From Rhodococcus sp. ARC_M5 (lineage in GTDB: Bacteria; Actinomycetota; Actinomycetes; Mycobacteriales; Mycobacteriaceae): a stretch of DNA of 64,000 nt. Where the stretch lies: contig NZ_JALGQE010000013.1 in assembly GCF_022810405.1 (NCBI RefSeq), forward strand, positions 1 to 64,000, read 5' to 3'. A program made the translations under genes and the position numbers. Below are positions 9,486 through 18,746 of this stretch, piece by piece. A model generated the notes under the pieces. The model was not told the origin of the DNA, ran no database searches, and was given only the letters and a program-made list of their open reading frames with translations. Position 1 is the first letter of the stretch. Each line of letters starts with the position of its first letter.

Positions 9486-10721
9486 GTGATTCGATCAGTA
9501 CGGTGCGCAGTGACGATTGCGGCGAGCGCAGGGCTGCTGCTCACGGCCTGCGCGGCACCATCATCGGAGGCTCCGCGCGCCGAGGACTTGTCCTGGAGCG
9601 AGATCCAGGAGCAGGCACAGGGGCAGACCGTCTCGCTGTGGATGTACGGCGGCGACGAGCAGGGCAATGCCTATGTCGACGACGTGCTCACTCCCGCGGC
9701 CGCCGAAGAAGGCGTCACGCTGCGCCGGGTGCCGGTGGAATCGACCACCGACGCCGTCAATCGCATCCTCTCCGAGCGACAGGCCGGGGTCACCGACGGC
9801 GAAGTGGATCTGGTGTGGGTCAACGGCGCGAACTTCGGCACCGGTAAGCAAGCCGGGGCGTGGCTGTGCGGCTGGACGCAGAATCTGCCGAACATGGAAT
9901 TCACCGATCCCGAGGATCCGCTGTTGCTCGACGACTTCGGTACCCCGGTCGAGAATTGCGAATCACCCTGGCACAAAGCTCAATTCACCTTGGTTTACAA
10001 CGCGGCCGCGATCCCGGATCCGCCGACGACGTTCGAGGGCGTGCTCGACTGGGCCCGCGCGAACCCGGGCCGCTTCACCTACCCCGCTCCCCCGGACTTC
10101 ACCGGCTCGGTATTCGTGCGGGAGGCCTTGATCAACGCCTCCGGCGGCGTCGACGAGGTTCCGGCACAGTTCGATCAGGACTCCTACGATCGCCTGGCCC
10201 CGGCATTGTTCGATCAGTTGAACGAGCTCGCCCCGTCACTGTGGCGCGAGGGAACGACGTATCCGCAGTCTTCCTCCGAGCTCGACACCCTCTACGCCGG
10301 TGGCCAGGTCGACATGACGATGACCTACGGCCCCGCGACGCTCCCCCAGCTCGTCGCCGACGGCACCTATCCCCCGGAGACCCGTGTCCTCACTCTCGAC
10401 GAGGGAACCGTCGGGAATGCCAGTTTCCTTGCCATCCCGTCGACGTCGGGGAAGTCGGCCGCCGCGCAGGTGGTTGCCAATCTCGCGTTGTCGCCCGAGC
10501 AGCAACTCGCGAAGGCGACGCCGGACGTGTGGGGGCAGTTCACCGTTCTCGATATCGACCGATTGCCCGATGACGCCCGCTCGCAGTTCGAGGCGCTGCC
10601 GAGCTCGACGGTTCTGCCCTCCTACGAGGAGCTGTCGGAAAACGCGCATCCCGAACTCTCGGCGGACTGGGTGACCCCGCTCGACGAGGGTTGGCGACGA
10701 AGCGTGCTCGCCGGGCAGTGA
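9486..10721 (+). CDS. YnjB-like ABC transporter substrate-binding lipoprotein
   Basis: A 411-residue exported lipoprotein. The signal peptide ends in LLLTAC, with Cys about residue 22 as the lipidation site. The body is an extracellular solute-binding fold of the YnjB type, with early VSLWMYGGDE, a DLVWVNGANF strand and a late TVGNASFLAIPST block. It should capture a substrate outside the membrane and hand it to the two permeases that follow. The substrate of this family is not established. First gene of a four-gene operon whose internal junctions overlap by 4 nt each. Confidence 0.87.
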   Translation: MIRSVRCAVTIAASAGLLLTACAAPSSEAPRAEDLSWSEIQEQAQGQTVSLWMYGGDEQGNAYVDDVLTPAAAEEGVTLRRVPVESTTDAVNRILSERQAGVTDGEVDLVWVNGANFGTGKQAGAWLCGWTQNLPNMEFTDPEDPLLLDDFGTPVENCESPWHKAQFTLVYNAAAIPDPPTTFEGVLDWARANPGRFTYPAPPDFTGSVFVREALINASGGVDEVPAQFDQDSYDRLAPALFDQLNELAPSLWREGTTYPQSSSELDTLYAGGQVDMTMTYGPATLPQLVADGTYPPETRVLTLDEGTVGNASFLAIPSTSGKSAAAQVVANLALSPEQQLAKATPDVWGQFTVLDIDRLPDDARSQFEALPSSTVLPSYEELSENAHPELSADWVTPLDEGWRRSVLAGQ

Positions 10722-11557
10722 GCGCGTCCACGAAGAGCTTTCGCGGCACAGCGGCGGTACTCCCCGCCGTCGTCTTGGTCGTTCTGGTCGTCGGCGGCGG
10801 TCTCGGCACTGTGGTGCTGCAGAGCCTGGGGCTGATGCCGTTGGTCGGAACGCCCGAACTATCGGTCGACGCGTACGCCGCTCTGGGCGGTGATCTGTGG
10901 CGTTCGGTGGCGTTGACGCTGTCCATCGCCGTGGTCTCGACGGCGTTGGCCTCGGTGGTCGGGTTGGCCGCGGCGCTGACGGCGTTGTCGGGTGGACGCG
11001 CCGCGTTGGTCGCTGCTGGGGTGACCGTCACGGTGCCGCACCTGATCGGCGCGGCGGCGATGGCGCTGTTGCTGGCAGATTCAGGGATGCTGCCCCGCAT
11101 CCTCGGTATGACCGACGGTAGCTGGCCGGAGTTGGTCGGTGGGAAGTGGTGGATCGCCGTCGTCGCCGAATATGCCTGGAAGGAATCGGCTTTCGTGGCC
11201 GTCGTCGTGGCCGGGACGCTCGCCACTCGCGTAGCTGCATTCGACGAGACGGCCGCGACCTTGGGTGCCGGCCGGTGGGCTCGGCTCCGTTTGGTCACGC
11301 TGCCGTTGGCTCGGCCCGCACTGATCGCATCGGCGGCCATCGCGTTCGCGTACACCGTCGGCTCCTACGAGGTGGCCCGCATCCTGGGGCGACCGTATCC
11401 GGAACCGTTGTCGGTGATGGCAATTCGCCTGTTCACCTCGATCGATCTCCAGACGCGTCCGCAGGCAGCCGCTGCCGCGACGATCGCCACCGCTCTGACG
11501 GTGGTGGTCGCTGTGGTGGCACTGCACTATCTGCGCAGATCGGCGGCGTGGAAATGA
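10718..11557 (+). CDS. ABC transporter permease (YnjC-like, first subunit)
   Basis: A 279-residue permease with about six helices. The EAA-like cytoplasmic loop is DETAATLGAGRWARLRLVTL, the contact for the ATPase. GTG 10718 overlaps the stop of the binding protein as GTGA. In E. coli the two halves of this permease are one long YnjC chain; here they are separate genes. It works with the next permease and the ATPase as an importer. The upstream TTG at 10691 is less likely given the overlap. Confidence 0.85.
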   Translation: MSASTKSFRGTAAVLPAVVLVVLVVGGGLGTVVLQSLGLMPLVGTPELSVDAYAALGGDLWRSVALTLSIAVVSTALASVVGLAAALTALSGGRAALVAAGVTVTVPHLIGAAAMALLLADSGMLPRILGMTDGSWPELVGGKWWIAVVAEYAWKESAFVAVVVAGTLATRVAAFDETAATLGAGRWARLRLVTLPLARPALIASAAIAFAYTVGSYEVARILGRPYPEPLSVMAIRLFTSIDLQTRPQAAAAATIATALTVVVAVVALHYLRRSAAWK

Positions 11558-12327
11558 ATAGGGTTCTTCCCGCTGTCGGCAGGTCCGTTCTGGTCGTGTG
11601 GTTCCTGCTGCCGCTGATTCCGGTTGTCTTGTGGGCCATCAGCAATCGCTGGTCGTTTCCCGGTTCGGTTCCCCAGGAATGGGGATTCGACGGTGTCCGC
11701 AGCGCCCTCGATGCCGGGGGCGTCGATGCTTTCGTGCGGTCTACCCTGCTCGCTCTCGCTGTGGCCGCCATCGCAACACCATTGGGCGCGTTGGCCGCTC
11801 GCGCCCTGGTGAACGGCACTGTGCGCTTCCCCGCTGTCGTGGCCGGTGTTCTTTTCGCGCCTGTGGCCCTGCCCCCGTTCGCCGTGGCCTTGGGACTCGA
11901 TGTTCTGGTGCTGCGCTCGCGCATTCCGAGCACCGTGGCAGTGGTCGCGTTGCTGACCGTCGCGGCGATTCCCTACACGACTTACCTGATGCGAGTGGCA
12001 TTCGGCGCGTACGACATCGGCTACGAGGAAGAAGCTCGCACACTCGGTGCGTCGAGTGCCATGGTGCTGCGGCGGATTCGCATTCCCCTACTGGCTCCGG
12101 CGTTGGCGGGGGCGGCGTTGCTCGCGTTTCTCGTGGCGTGGAGCGACTATGTGATCACCTTGTTGATCGGTGGAGGCAGACTGGTCACCGTGCCCATTCT
12201 TGTCGCCTCGTTCGCTGCCGGGACCGGTAATGATTCGGTGGTGGCTGCGCTGTCGGTCGCCGCCGTCGTACCGCCGTTGTTGCTGGTGCTCATGCTCGCC
12301 CGGCTACGTCGTAGGAGTGCACGATGA
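11554..12327 (+). CDS. ABC transporter permease (YnjC-like, second subunit)
   Basis: A 257-residue integral membrane protein. The EAA loop EEEARTLGASSAMVLRRIRI near residue 155 matches the ATPase-coupling consensus. ATG 11554 overlaps the preceding TGA by 4 nt, and its own end overlaps the ATPase start the same way. It pairs with the preceding permease to form the membrane channel. Confidence 0.86.
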   Translation: MNRVLPAVGRSVLVVWFLLPLIPVVLWAISNRWSFPGSVPQEWGFDGVRSALDAGGVDAFVRSTLLALAVAAIATPLGALAARALVNGTVRFPAVVAGVLFAPVALPPFAVALGLDVLVLRSRIPSTVAVVALLTVAAIPYTTYLMRVAFGAYDIGYEEEARTLGASSAMVLRRIRIPLLAPALAGAALLAFLVAWSDYVITLLIGGGRLVTVPILVASFAAGTGNDSVVAALSVAAVVPPLLLVLMLARLRRRSAR

Positions 12328-13355
12328 GCGTCGAATTGTCCGTCCAGGGGCTCACCAAAGTGCATGCCGGCCAATCGGTTGCGGCTCTGAATTCGTTGGA
12401 TCTCACCGTGCCGCCGGGGTCGTGTACGGCGATTCTCGGGCCGTCGGGCTCAGGCAAGAGCACGGCACTACGGCTCATTGCGGGCCTGGATTCACCCACC
12501 GCCGGCACGGTGCGCATCGACGGTCGCGAGGTCAACGGTGTTGAGGCCGAGAACCGCGGCGTCGGGATGGTGTTTCAGCGCCCGATGTTGTTCCCGCACA
12601 TGTCGGTACTCGACAACATTGGCTTCGCCTACCGCGCTGCCGGGGAGAGTCGCAAGCGTTCGCGCGAACGCGCCCGCGAGTATCTCGACCTGGTGCATCT
12701 GGGTGATATCGGGGGCCGAGCAGTGTCCGAGGTGTCCGGCGGGCAGGCGCAGCGGGTGGCGTTGGCACGTTCACTTGCGGGTTCACCGCGAGTGTTGTTG
12801 TTGGACGAGCCCTTCAGTGCGCTGGACCCAGTGTTGCGCACCGAGATGCATGATCTGGTTCGCGAATTGCGTTCGACGCTGGATCAGACTCTGTTGCTCG
12901 TCACCCACGATCAGCAGGAGGCGGCGGTGCTGGCCGATTCGGTGGCCGTGCTTATCGATGGTCGCCTGGAGCATCACTCCGATATCGCGACGGCCTACAC
13001 GCGTCCGAGAACATTGGCGGTCTCGCGGCTGATGGGCGGGATGAACGAAATCGAGGGACAGTGGGATGGGGTTGGGGTGCATCGTTCCGATCTCGGGGAG
13101 CTGGAGGTCGAAGGAGTTACTCTGCCGGCCGGGCCGGCCGTGTTGCTGGTGCGTCATGAGCTGATCACGTTGGATGACAACGGGATTCGTGGGATTGTTT
13201 CGGGTCTGCGGCCTACCGGATTTCGTAGCATCGCTGACGTGACGGTGGGCTCGGTGACCGTGAGAGTGGAGTTGGCGGCGGGATCTACGGTAAAGGTAGG
13301 GGATGCAGCGGGATTGAAGATTCCGGGTGGGGCGCGGTTTGTTGTTGCAGGCTGA
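12324..13355 (+). CDS. ABC transporter ATP-binding protein (YnjD-like)
   Basis: A 343-residue importer ATPase. It has Walker A GPSGSGKST (~41), the Q-loop in VFQRP, signature VSGGQAQR, Walker B VLLLDEPF and the H-loop THD. After the nucleotide-binding domain (to about residue 235) comes a roughly 100-residue C-terminal regulatory TOBE-like region, longer than in short YnjD proteins. It drives the three upstream proteins. Coupled by ATGA overlap to the second permease. Confidence 0.88.
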   Translation: MSVELSVQGLTKVHAGQSVAALNSLDLTVPPGSCTAILGPSGSGKSTALRLIAGLDSPTAGTVRIDGREVNGVEAENRGVGMVFQRPMLFPHMSVLDNIGFAYRAAGESRKRSRERAREYLDLVHLGDIGGRAVSEVSGGQAQRVALARSLAGSPRVLLLDEPFSALDPVLRTEMHDLVRELRSTLDQTLLLVTHDQQEAAVLADSVAVLIDGRLEHHSDIATAYTRPRTLAVSRLMGGMNEIEGQWDGVGVHRSDLGELEVEGVTLPAGPAVLLVRHELITLDDNGIRGIVSGLRPTGFRSIADVTVGSVTVRVELAAGSTVKVGDAAGLKIPGGARFVVAG

Positions 13356-13735
13356 CTGTAGGTCAAGAATGGTCGACAGCCATTCGCAGCGGCAACATTA
13401 CTTGGTCAGCTTGGGATGCCTGGCGGCGTCTCTGAACCACAGTGATCAGGGTTCGGAGTCGACCGATTACCAGACACGTTCACGGCGGCGACTTCGTGCT
13501 GCCGTTGCTTCATCGATCGTCACCAACGCTTTCCGGCCTGACGAAGGGCGTAATGATGTCAGTAACAGCACTGAAGCGTCCGTGATGAGGCACGCCAGCT
13601 TGAGTTTGGTGGCGATGTCGTTAAACAACGGCCCGGCCGTCCTGCCTCTTTCAACGATCCCGTGTCTGTGGCCCGACTAGGGTTGTCCGATGTCACCGGT
13701 ACGGTGAGCGGCATCAGGATGGGAAGAAGGACACC
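13356..13735. other. Intergenic region at the left border of the accessory island
   Basis: About 380 bp without a convincing gene on either strand. Composition is less G+C-rich than the flanks. A small dyad TCACCG-GTA-CGGTGA at 13693-13707 sits about 30 bp before the ATPase start and could belong to its promoter. No attachment site, tRNA or insertion sequence is recognisable. Confidence 0.5.
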
Positions 13736-14365
13736 ATGGCGGCGATGACGACGTCTCTTCGGGGCCGAGTCAAGAACACCGGTCTGCCGAAGAGCCATGC
13801 GCTGCTCCCGCTACTGGAAGCCGCCGTCAACGGCATACAGGCTATCGACGCGAGGTTCGTGGGCGACAGCTCCCGAGGTCGTCTCGACGTGAAAATCGTC
13901 CGCAGCCCACAAGCGGGGTTCGACCTCGAATTTTCCGGCCCAGGGCGGGCTCCGTTGGAGCCCATCGTCGGATTCGTAGTCACCGATAACGGTGTGGGGT
14001 TCAATGCGGAGAACATGAAGTCGTTCGAGACACTGGACAGTGACTATAAGTCGGCCGCCGGATGCCGAGGTGTGGGTCGCCTGTTGTGGCTCAAAGCGTT
14101 CAGCAAGGTGATGGTGAAAAGCACCTACGAGGACGAGCACGGCAACCTTCACGGTCGGCAGTTCAGGTTCTCGGTCGAGCGAGAGGTTGAGCCCATCGAC
14201 TGGGCCGAGACGATGGACGATTCGGGGACGACCGTCGAGCTGGACAGCTTCGGCCCCGCGTACCAGAAGAGCGCGCCCAAAACAGCAGCGGCGATTGCCA
14301 GAGAGGTATTCGAGCACTGTATTTGGTACTTTTGCGGCCTGGTGGCGCGCCCGAGATACGGGTGA
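13736..14365 (+). pseudogene. GHKL (HSP90-like) ATPase, 5' part of a frameshifted gene
   Basis: 209 codons from ATG 13736, which has an AAGGA ribosome site. The Bergerat ATP-binding elements are all visible: N box EAAVNGIQAIDARF (~29-42), G1 DNGVGF (~85) and G2 CRGVGRLLWLK (~107). The fold therefore resembles HSP90/MutL/MORC ATPases. The frame ends in EHCIWYF then runs into unrelated residues and a stop. The continuation LRPGGAPEIRVIDDG is intact in the -1 frame beginning at 14323. One missing T in the TTTT run near 14330 explains the break. Together with the 3' part it encodes a protein of about 680 residues. Confidence 0.8.
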
Positions 14366-15783
14366 TCGACGACGGCGAAGTGGTGCTACTCAAAGAGCTG
14401 ATGGACGAGTTCGTCTTCTCGGAAATGCCGACAAAGACGGTCGAGGTCAAGGGCCAGAAGTTCGACATGGTCAATCTCTGCCTGAAGTCGTCGACTCGTA
14501 AACAGACCCCGAGAATATTCTGGTGCGCGGCTAGCCGCGTAGTGACGGAGGAGAACATCATCGGGAAGGTCCCCGGGCTCTACGGTCGGCTCACGGACCA
14601 GAACGGTGCGGACTTCACCTACGTCTGCTATCTCTCCTCGGACTACCTTGACGCGAACGTCCGCGCTGACAGAACGGCGTTCGACATTGACGAGACCATC
14701 GACGGCGAAGCAATCGAGGGCGAGATTACGCTCAATGACGTGCGAACAGCCGTGCTCGATGAGGTAAAAGTACTGCTTGCGGGCGCTCTGGCGACAGCCC
14801 AAGACGAGGGTAAGTTGCGGATCAATCACTACGTCAGCAATCGTGCGCCGCGGTACCGGCCTCTCCTCAAGCGAATGGAATCGTTAGGGCTAACAGTCGA
14901 CCCGTCAATGAAGGACACTGAGCTGGAAGTGCTCCTTCACCGCGAACTCCAGAAGCTCGAAGCCGAGACCCTTGCTGAGTCACAACAGATTTTCGCCGAG
15001 CACGGTGCCGAGCGGCCCGCAGAGTACCAGGCGCGACTCGACGGGTACCTGGCGAAGGTCACTGACATTAACCAGTCTGACCTTGCGGCATATGTGGCAC
15101 GGCGGCGGGTGATCCTCGAGGTCCTCGAGAAGCTCATCCGCTCGAATGAAGAAGGCAAGTACTGCCGCGAGGACGAGATTCACAATCTGCTGATACCGAT
15201 GCGGAAGGACTCCAACGAGATCGGGACAGACGCCTCGAACCTGTGGATTATCGATGAGAGACTGGCCTTTCACGACTACCTCGCGTCGGACAAAACGTTC
15301 AACAGCATGCCCATCACAGACTCGAAGTCGACGAAGGAGCCGGACATCATCGCCACGCGGCTCGCCGGTAGCGCCGTGCTTGCTGCCGAACGCCAGACGG
15401 TCCCGCTCAGTTCGATTGTCGTCGTAGAGATCAAGCGCCCCATGCGGATCGATGCCTCGGAGGGAAACAATCCGATCGATCAGTGCTTGGGCTACGTGAA
15501 ACAGATCCGCGAAGGGGGTGCCAAGACGAGCGAAGGCCGACTGATCCCGAGGTCGGAGGAAGCACCCGCATTCTGTTACATAATTGCGGACCTCACTCCT
15601 AAGATGATCGACCGTTGCGAATTGGCGAGTTTGCGTCCGGCCCAGGACGGTCTCTCATACTTTGGGTTCAACGATGCGCGACGCGTGTACATCGAGGTCA
15701 TCAGTTTTGATGGTCTCGTTAACGGAGCCTCACAACGGAATCGTGCGTTTTTCGACAAGCTGGGACTGCCTGCGAGTCACTGA
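14323..15783 (+). pseudogene. 3' part of the GHKL ATPase gene, ending in a PD-(D/E)XK nuclease-like domain
   Basis: An open frame of 486 codons following the frameshift; the TTG at 14323 has no ribosome site and is only the frame's formal start. After the ATPase linker and a helical, glutamate-rich middle (~170-290) comes a nuclease-like C-terminus. KEPDIIATRL supplies Pro-Asp (~338) and VVVEIKRP supplies Glu-x-Lys (~368), followed by NPIDQCLGYVKQI with the Gln/Tyr helix usual in PD-(D/E)XK folds. An ATPase fused to such a nuclease suggests a DNA-acting defence protein. Specific family membership is not claimed. Confidence 0.72.
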
Positions 15784-15992
15784 GAACTTCAACCGCGATG
15801 CCGGCCGGGTGACTAAGGCAACCGACACAGCCACCGAATGGTTAAAAATTAAGGTTTAATCCGACATGGAGACAACGAGATTCGTTGATCACGAATCGGA
15901 TGGTGCACGGGCCCGAACCACACCACTCATGTTCGCTATCAGGAAGTCATGACCTGATCCTCGGACGCCGTGTACAGGGTCCAAAGTGTCAT

Positions 15993-16013
15993 GACGGCCC
16001 GAAATTGGCCGTC
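15993..16013 (-). terminator. Possible hairpin terminator after the GTPase operon
   Basis: Arms GACGGCC (15993-15999) and GGCCGTC (16007-16013) flank a 7-nt loop and reach the stop codon of the small minus-strand gene. The downstream stretch on that strand is only weakly T-rich. It lies between two convergent units, so it may also slow transcription from the plus side. Confidence 0.4.
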
Positions 16014-16374
16014 AGCCGACAGGTGGGTTGGGGGAATCCCAAATGCGCGCGTACATCTCAGACACCAACGGCCACACTTCGTTTAGACCGTCCTCCACGG
16101 AGTCCACAGCAGCGGCGAGGTCGCCGAAGATGACGAACTCGTGGGGTACTACACGACGTGCTGAATCGCGCCGCCCGAGCGGATCTGAAATTCGCAGCGC
16201 GACTTGACCGTTTTGCCGGTTCCACGCGCTCGGTGCGTCTGACAGGTCACCGAAGACCTGTTCGTAGGCCAGCAGAGGATCGCTCAGTCCGGCATCGAGA
16301 AGGAACCGGAAGCCCCAGGTCCGACCCCGAGTCGCCCAGATCAAGCTCTCCGGATGTGCGGTACTGTCACTCAC
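16012..16374 (-). CDS. Small partner protein of the TRAFAC GTPase (unrecognised family)
   Basis: A 120-residue soluble protein with no signal peptide or membrane segment. It contains a short run of aromatic and glycine residues, LIWATRGRTWGFRFLLDAG (~12-30), and a C-terminal acidic helix region. I do not recognise the family. Its ATG overlaps the GTPase stop codon by 4 nt, so the two should be made together in fixed ratio. It could be a dedicated effector or regulator of the GTPase. No catalytic motif is evident. Confidence 0.7.
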   Translation of the reverse strand: MSDSTAHPESLIWATRGRTWGFRFLLDAGLSDPLLAYEQVFGDLSDAPSAWNRQNGQVALRISDPLGRRDSARRVVPHEFVIFGDLAAAVDSVEDGLNEVWPLVSEMYARIWDSPNPPVG

Positions 16375-17552
16375 TTCGCATTCCTGATCACTTTATCGAT
16401 GACGCCATGCTCGAGATCGAGCTTGAACTGCGTCAGAGTCGCTCGCAGGTAGTCATGCTTCGCGCGCGCCTGCTCGTTCATTTCTTCGAGTTTCGGTCCT
16501 ACCAGCTTGACTGCTTCTTTCAACATCGGGAGCGCCACGGCCGCGACCTTGCCGGCGTTGCCTGCTTTGGCCAGCAACTTCTCGATCGGCGCGAATTTCT
16601 GATCTGCCAGGCCGGCCGCCAACAGCTCGGCACCGTCAGCGAGCGACTTGAGCACTTTGTAAGGAATATTGTGCTTTTGCTGCCACTGCACGCGACGTTC
16701 CAGCGGAAGAAGAGACGCAACCGGGAGTACGAGATCGAGACCAACGCGTTTCGTCAGGTCGATGTCGATCGGTTGCTGATCATTGGACCTCAGCTCGAAC
16801 TTGGCGGACGAGAGCAACATGAAGTCTTCACCGATTGACAAGGCGGCCGGAGTATCGATGAATTCGGCGATGGTTGATCGAAGGTGTTCGATGTCCTCTG
16901 CCGCCTCAAGGATGACCAAATCGCGAAATGTGTCGACATTCCAATCCGGCAGCAGATCAGCTTTCGACAGGGCCAGGATCCAGATTCGGGGGAACTCGAC
17001 GATGGGACCGTCCTCCAGCAGGTCGTTCTTGAGTCGGAGGAGCCCTTGACGGAAGTTGAACATCAGCGACTTCAGATACAGCTGTTCTTGGCCTCGATGA
17101 TCGAGCAATTTCTGCCCGTCTACCAGAAGAATTGCGACATCGGACTTGAGCAGGGAACGGAAAGTGTCGGTACGTCGGTCGCGTTCTTCACCGCTGCTGG
17201 GCTCCTCTTCGAACCACTCGCCGGGATAGTCGTGCCACGCAAGACGCAGGACGTCAAACGGCCTTTTCTTGGCTGCGTCGCTGTCTCCGCCCCTAAGTTT
17301 GACCGAAAAGTAGTAGGTCGTGCTCCTGAAGCGGGTTTGTATCGGCGCAGATGCTTTGTCCCGCATACCGAGGTAATTCTTGTAGAGCCGAACCCCTTGT
17401 CCGACGTCATCAGCGACGAGATCCCACAGATCGTTCTTGAAGGACCCTTCCTGGGTCGGTCCGAAGAACGATGAAACAAGAACGGTCTTGCCCGAGCCGC
17501 TCTCGCCGAATACGGCAATGTGCTGCTCTCGAACTTTGGGGAACTTGGCCAT
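16371..17552 (-). CDS. TRAFAC-class P-loop GTPase, accessory/defence-type
   Basis: 393 residues from ATG 17552. G1/Walker A GESGSGKT lies near residue 16, DYPG near 103 fits G3 (DxxG), and LSKADLL near 202 fits G4 ([N/T/S]KxD). The C-terminal third is helical and alanine/lysine-rich, perhaps a protein- or membrane-binding region. It resembles GTPases described in prokaryotic conflict gene sets rather than translation or ribosome GTPases. No Shine-Dalgarno precedes 17552; the frame is open to 17711, so an upstream GTG is possible. Operon with the 120-residue gene. Confidence 0.72.
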   Translation of the reverse strand: MAKFPKVREQHIAVFGESGSGKTVLVSSFFGPTQEGSFKNDLWDLVADDVGQGVRLYKNYLGMRDKASAPIQTRFRSTTYYFSVKLRGGDSDAAKKRPFDVLRLAWHDYPGEWFEEEPSSGEERDRRTDTFRSLLKSDVAILLVDGQKLLDHRGQEQLYLKSLMFNFRQGLLRLKNDLLEDGPIVEFPRIWILALSKADLLPDWNVDTFRDLVILEAAEDIEHLRSTIAEFIDTPAALSIGEDFMLLSSAKFELRSNDQQPIDIDLTKRVGLDLVLPVASLLPLERRVQWQQKHNIPYKVLKSLADGAELLAAGLADQKFAPIEKLLAKAGNAGKVAAVALPMLKEAVKLVGPKLEEMNEQARAKHDYLRATLTQFKLDLEHGVIDKVIRNAK

Positions 17553-17782
17553 GCCAGGACGGTACACAACGCAGCCGACAGCCTCGGTCTCGATAGGAGC
17601 ACAAGCGTGGTCCCGCTCTTCTGAGTTGACGGCATCCGAGCACTGGCCGCGCTCGACATCCGGCTGATCACCCTGAGCAACGGTTGGGACCCACCCGCAG
17701 CACTTCAGCACACCGGACCTTGAGGCGACCTCTCTGCTCCACCTCGAGCAACTACTGCAGCACGCGACCTAGAGTTGTCCCC

Positions 17783-18643
17783 ATGCCCGCCGGACGCTTC
17801 GCTCCCAGTCCCTCCGGCGACTTGCATCTCGGCAATCTCCGGACCGGCTTACTAGCCTGGCTCTTCGCCCGCTCCACCGAACGACGGTTCGTGATGCGCG
17901 TGGAAGATCTCGATCGCGTGAAAGCCGGCTCCGAGCAACGTCAACTCGACGACCTCGCCGCGATCGGCATCGACTGGGACGGGCCTATCATGCGTCAATC
18001 CGAGCGTCGGGAGATCTACGACGCCACGATTCGCACGCTCACCGCCGCGGGGCTCACGTACGAGTGTTTCTGCACGCGTCGGGAAATCCTGCAGGCCGCA
18101 TCCGCGCCCCACGCACCCGACGGCGCGTATCCCGGCACCTGCAGAAACCTGACCGCTGACGAGAAAGCAGCGAAGGACCGCCCACCGGCCATCCGATTGC
18201 GTTCGCAGGTAACCGAATTCACCATCGTCGACCAGCTGCACGGCCTGTTCCGTGGTCAGGTCGACGACTTCGTCCTGCGTCGCTCCGACGGTGTACCCGC
18301 CTACAACCTCGCCGTCGTCGTCGACGATGGCGCACAAGGCGTCGACCAGATCGTGCGCGGCGACGACCTTCTCACCTCCGCGCCACGGCAGGGCTACCTC
18401 GCTCAACTCCTGGGCCTGACCCCCGCGACGTACGTTCATGTGCCCCTGGCTCTGAACGTCGAGGGCAAGCGCCTGGCCAAGCGGGACGGCGCGGTGACAC
18501 TGCGCGAGCGGCCCGACGCGTGGTCGCTCATCACCGCCTCGCTCGGCAAACCGAATGCGAAGAACGCCGAGGAACTGCTCGAACAGTGGAAGCCGACGCT
18601 GGTACCGCGCGAACCGTGGGTGTTCGACCCCGCGAATACCTGA
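17783..18643 (+). CDS. gluQ: Glutamyl-queuosine tRNA(Asp) synthetase
   Basis: A 286-residue class I synthetase catalytic core without an anticodon-binding domain, which is diagnostic for GluQ-RS. It starts MPAGRFAPSPSG, with the HIGH-type motif HLGNL (15-19), the zinc-site cysteines CFC (~94) and YPGTC, and a KMSKS-equivalent LAKRDG near 236. It activates glutamate without tRNA and attaches it to queuosine at position 34 of tRNA-Asp. The ATG at 17783 fits the conserved start. It borders the accessory island upstream, and a queuosine transporter lies 1 kb downstream. Confidence 0.9.
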   Translation: MPAGRFAPSPSGDLHLGNLRTGLLAWLFARSTERRFVMRVEDLDRVKAGSEQRQLDDLAAIGIDWDGPIMRQSERREIYDATIRTLTAAGLTYECFCTRREILQAASAPHAPDGAYPGTCRNLTADEKAAKDRPPAIRLRSQVTEFTIVDQLHGLFRGQVDDFVLRRSDGVPAYNLAVVVDDGAQGVDQIVRGDDLLTSAPRQGYLAQLLGLTPATYVHVPLALNVEGKRLAKRDGAVTLRERPDAWSLITASLGKPNAKNAEELLEQWKPTLVPREPWVFDPANT

Positions 18644-18746
18644 CCTACCGACCGATCGAGATCACGTTGCAACGCGACAGGACCCAACTGCGCACGAATC
18701 GGACGTACAGTGACCGCGACAACTCATCCCGAGGGAGAAGGACACC

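Noticed and set aside
14323-14335. Programmed -1 frameshift in the GHKL gene
   Set aside because: The run TAC TTT TGC lacks an X XXY YYZ heptamer; tRNA-Phe would re-pair poorly on CTT. A simple indel fits better.
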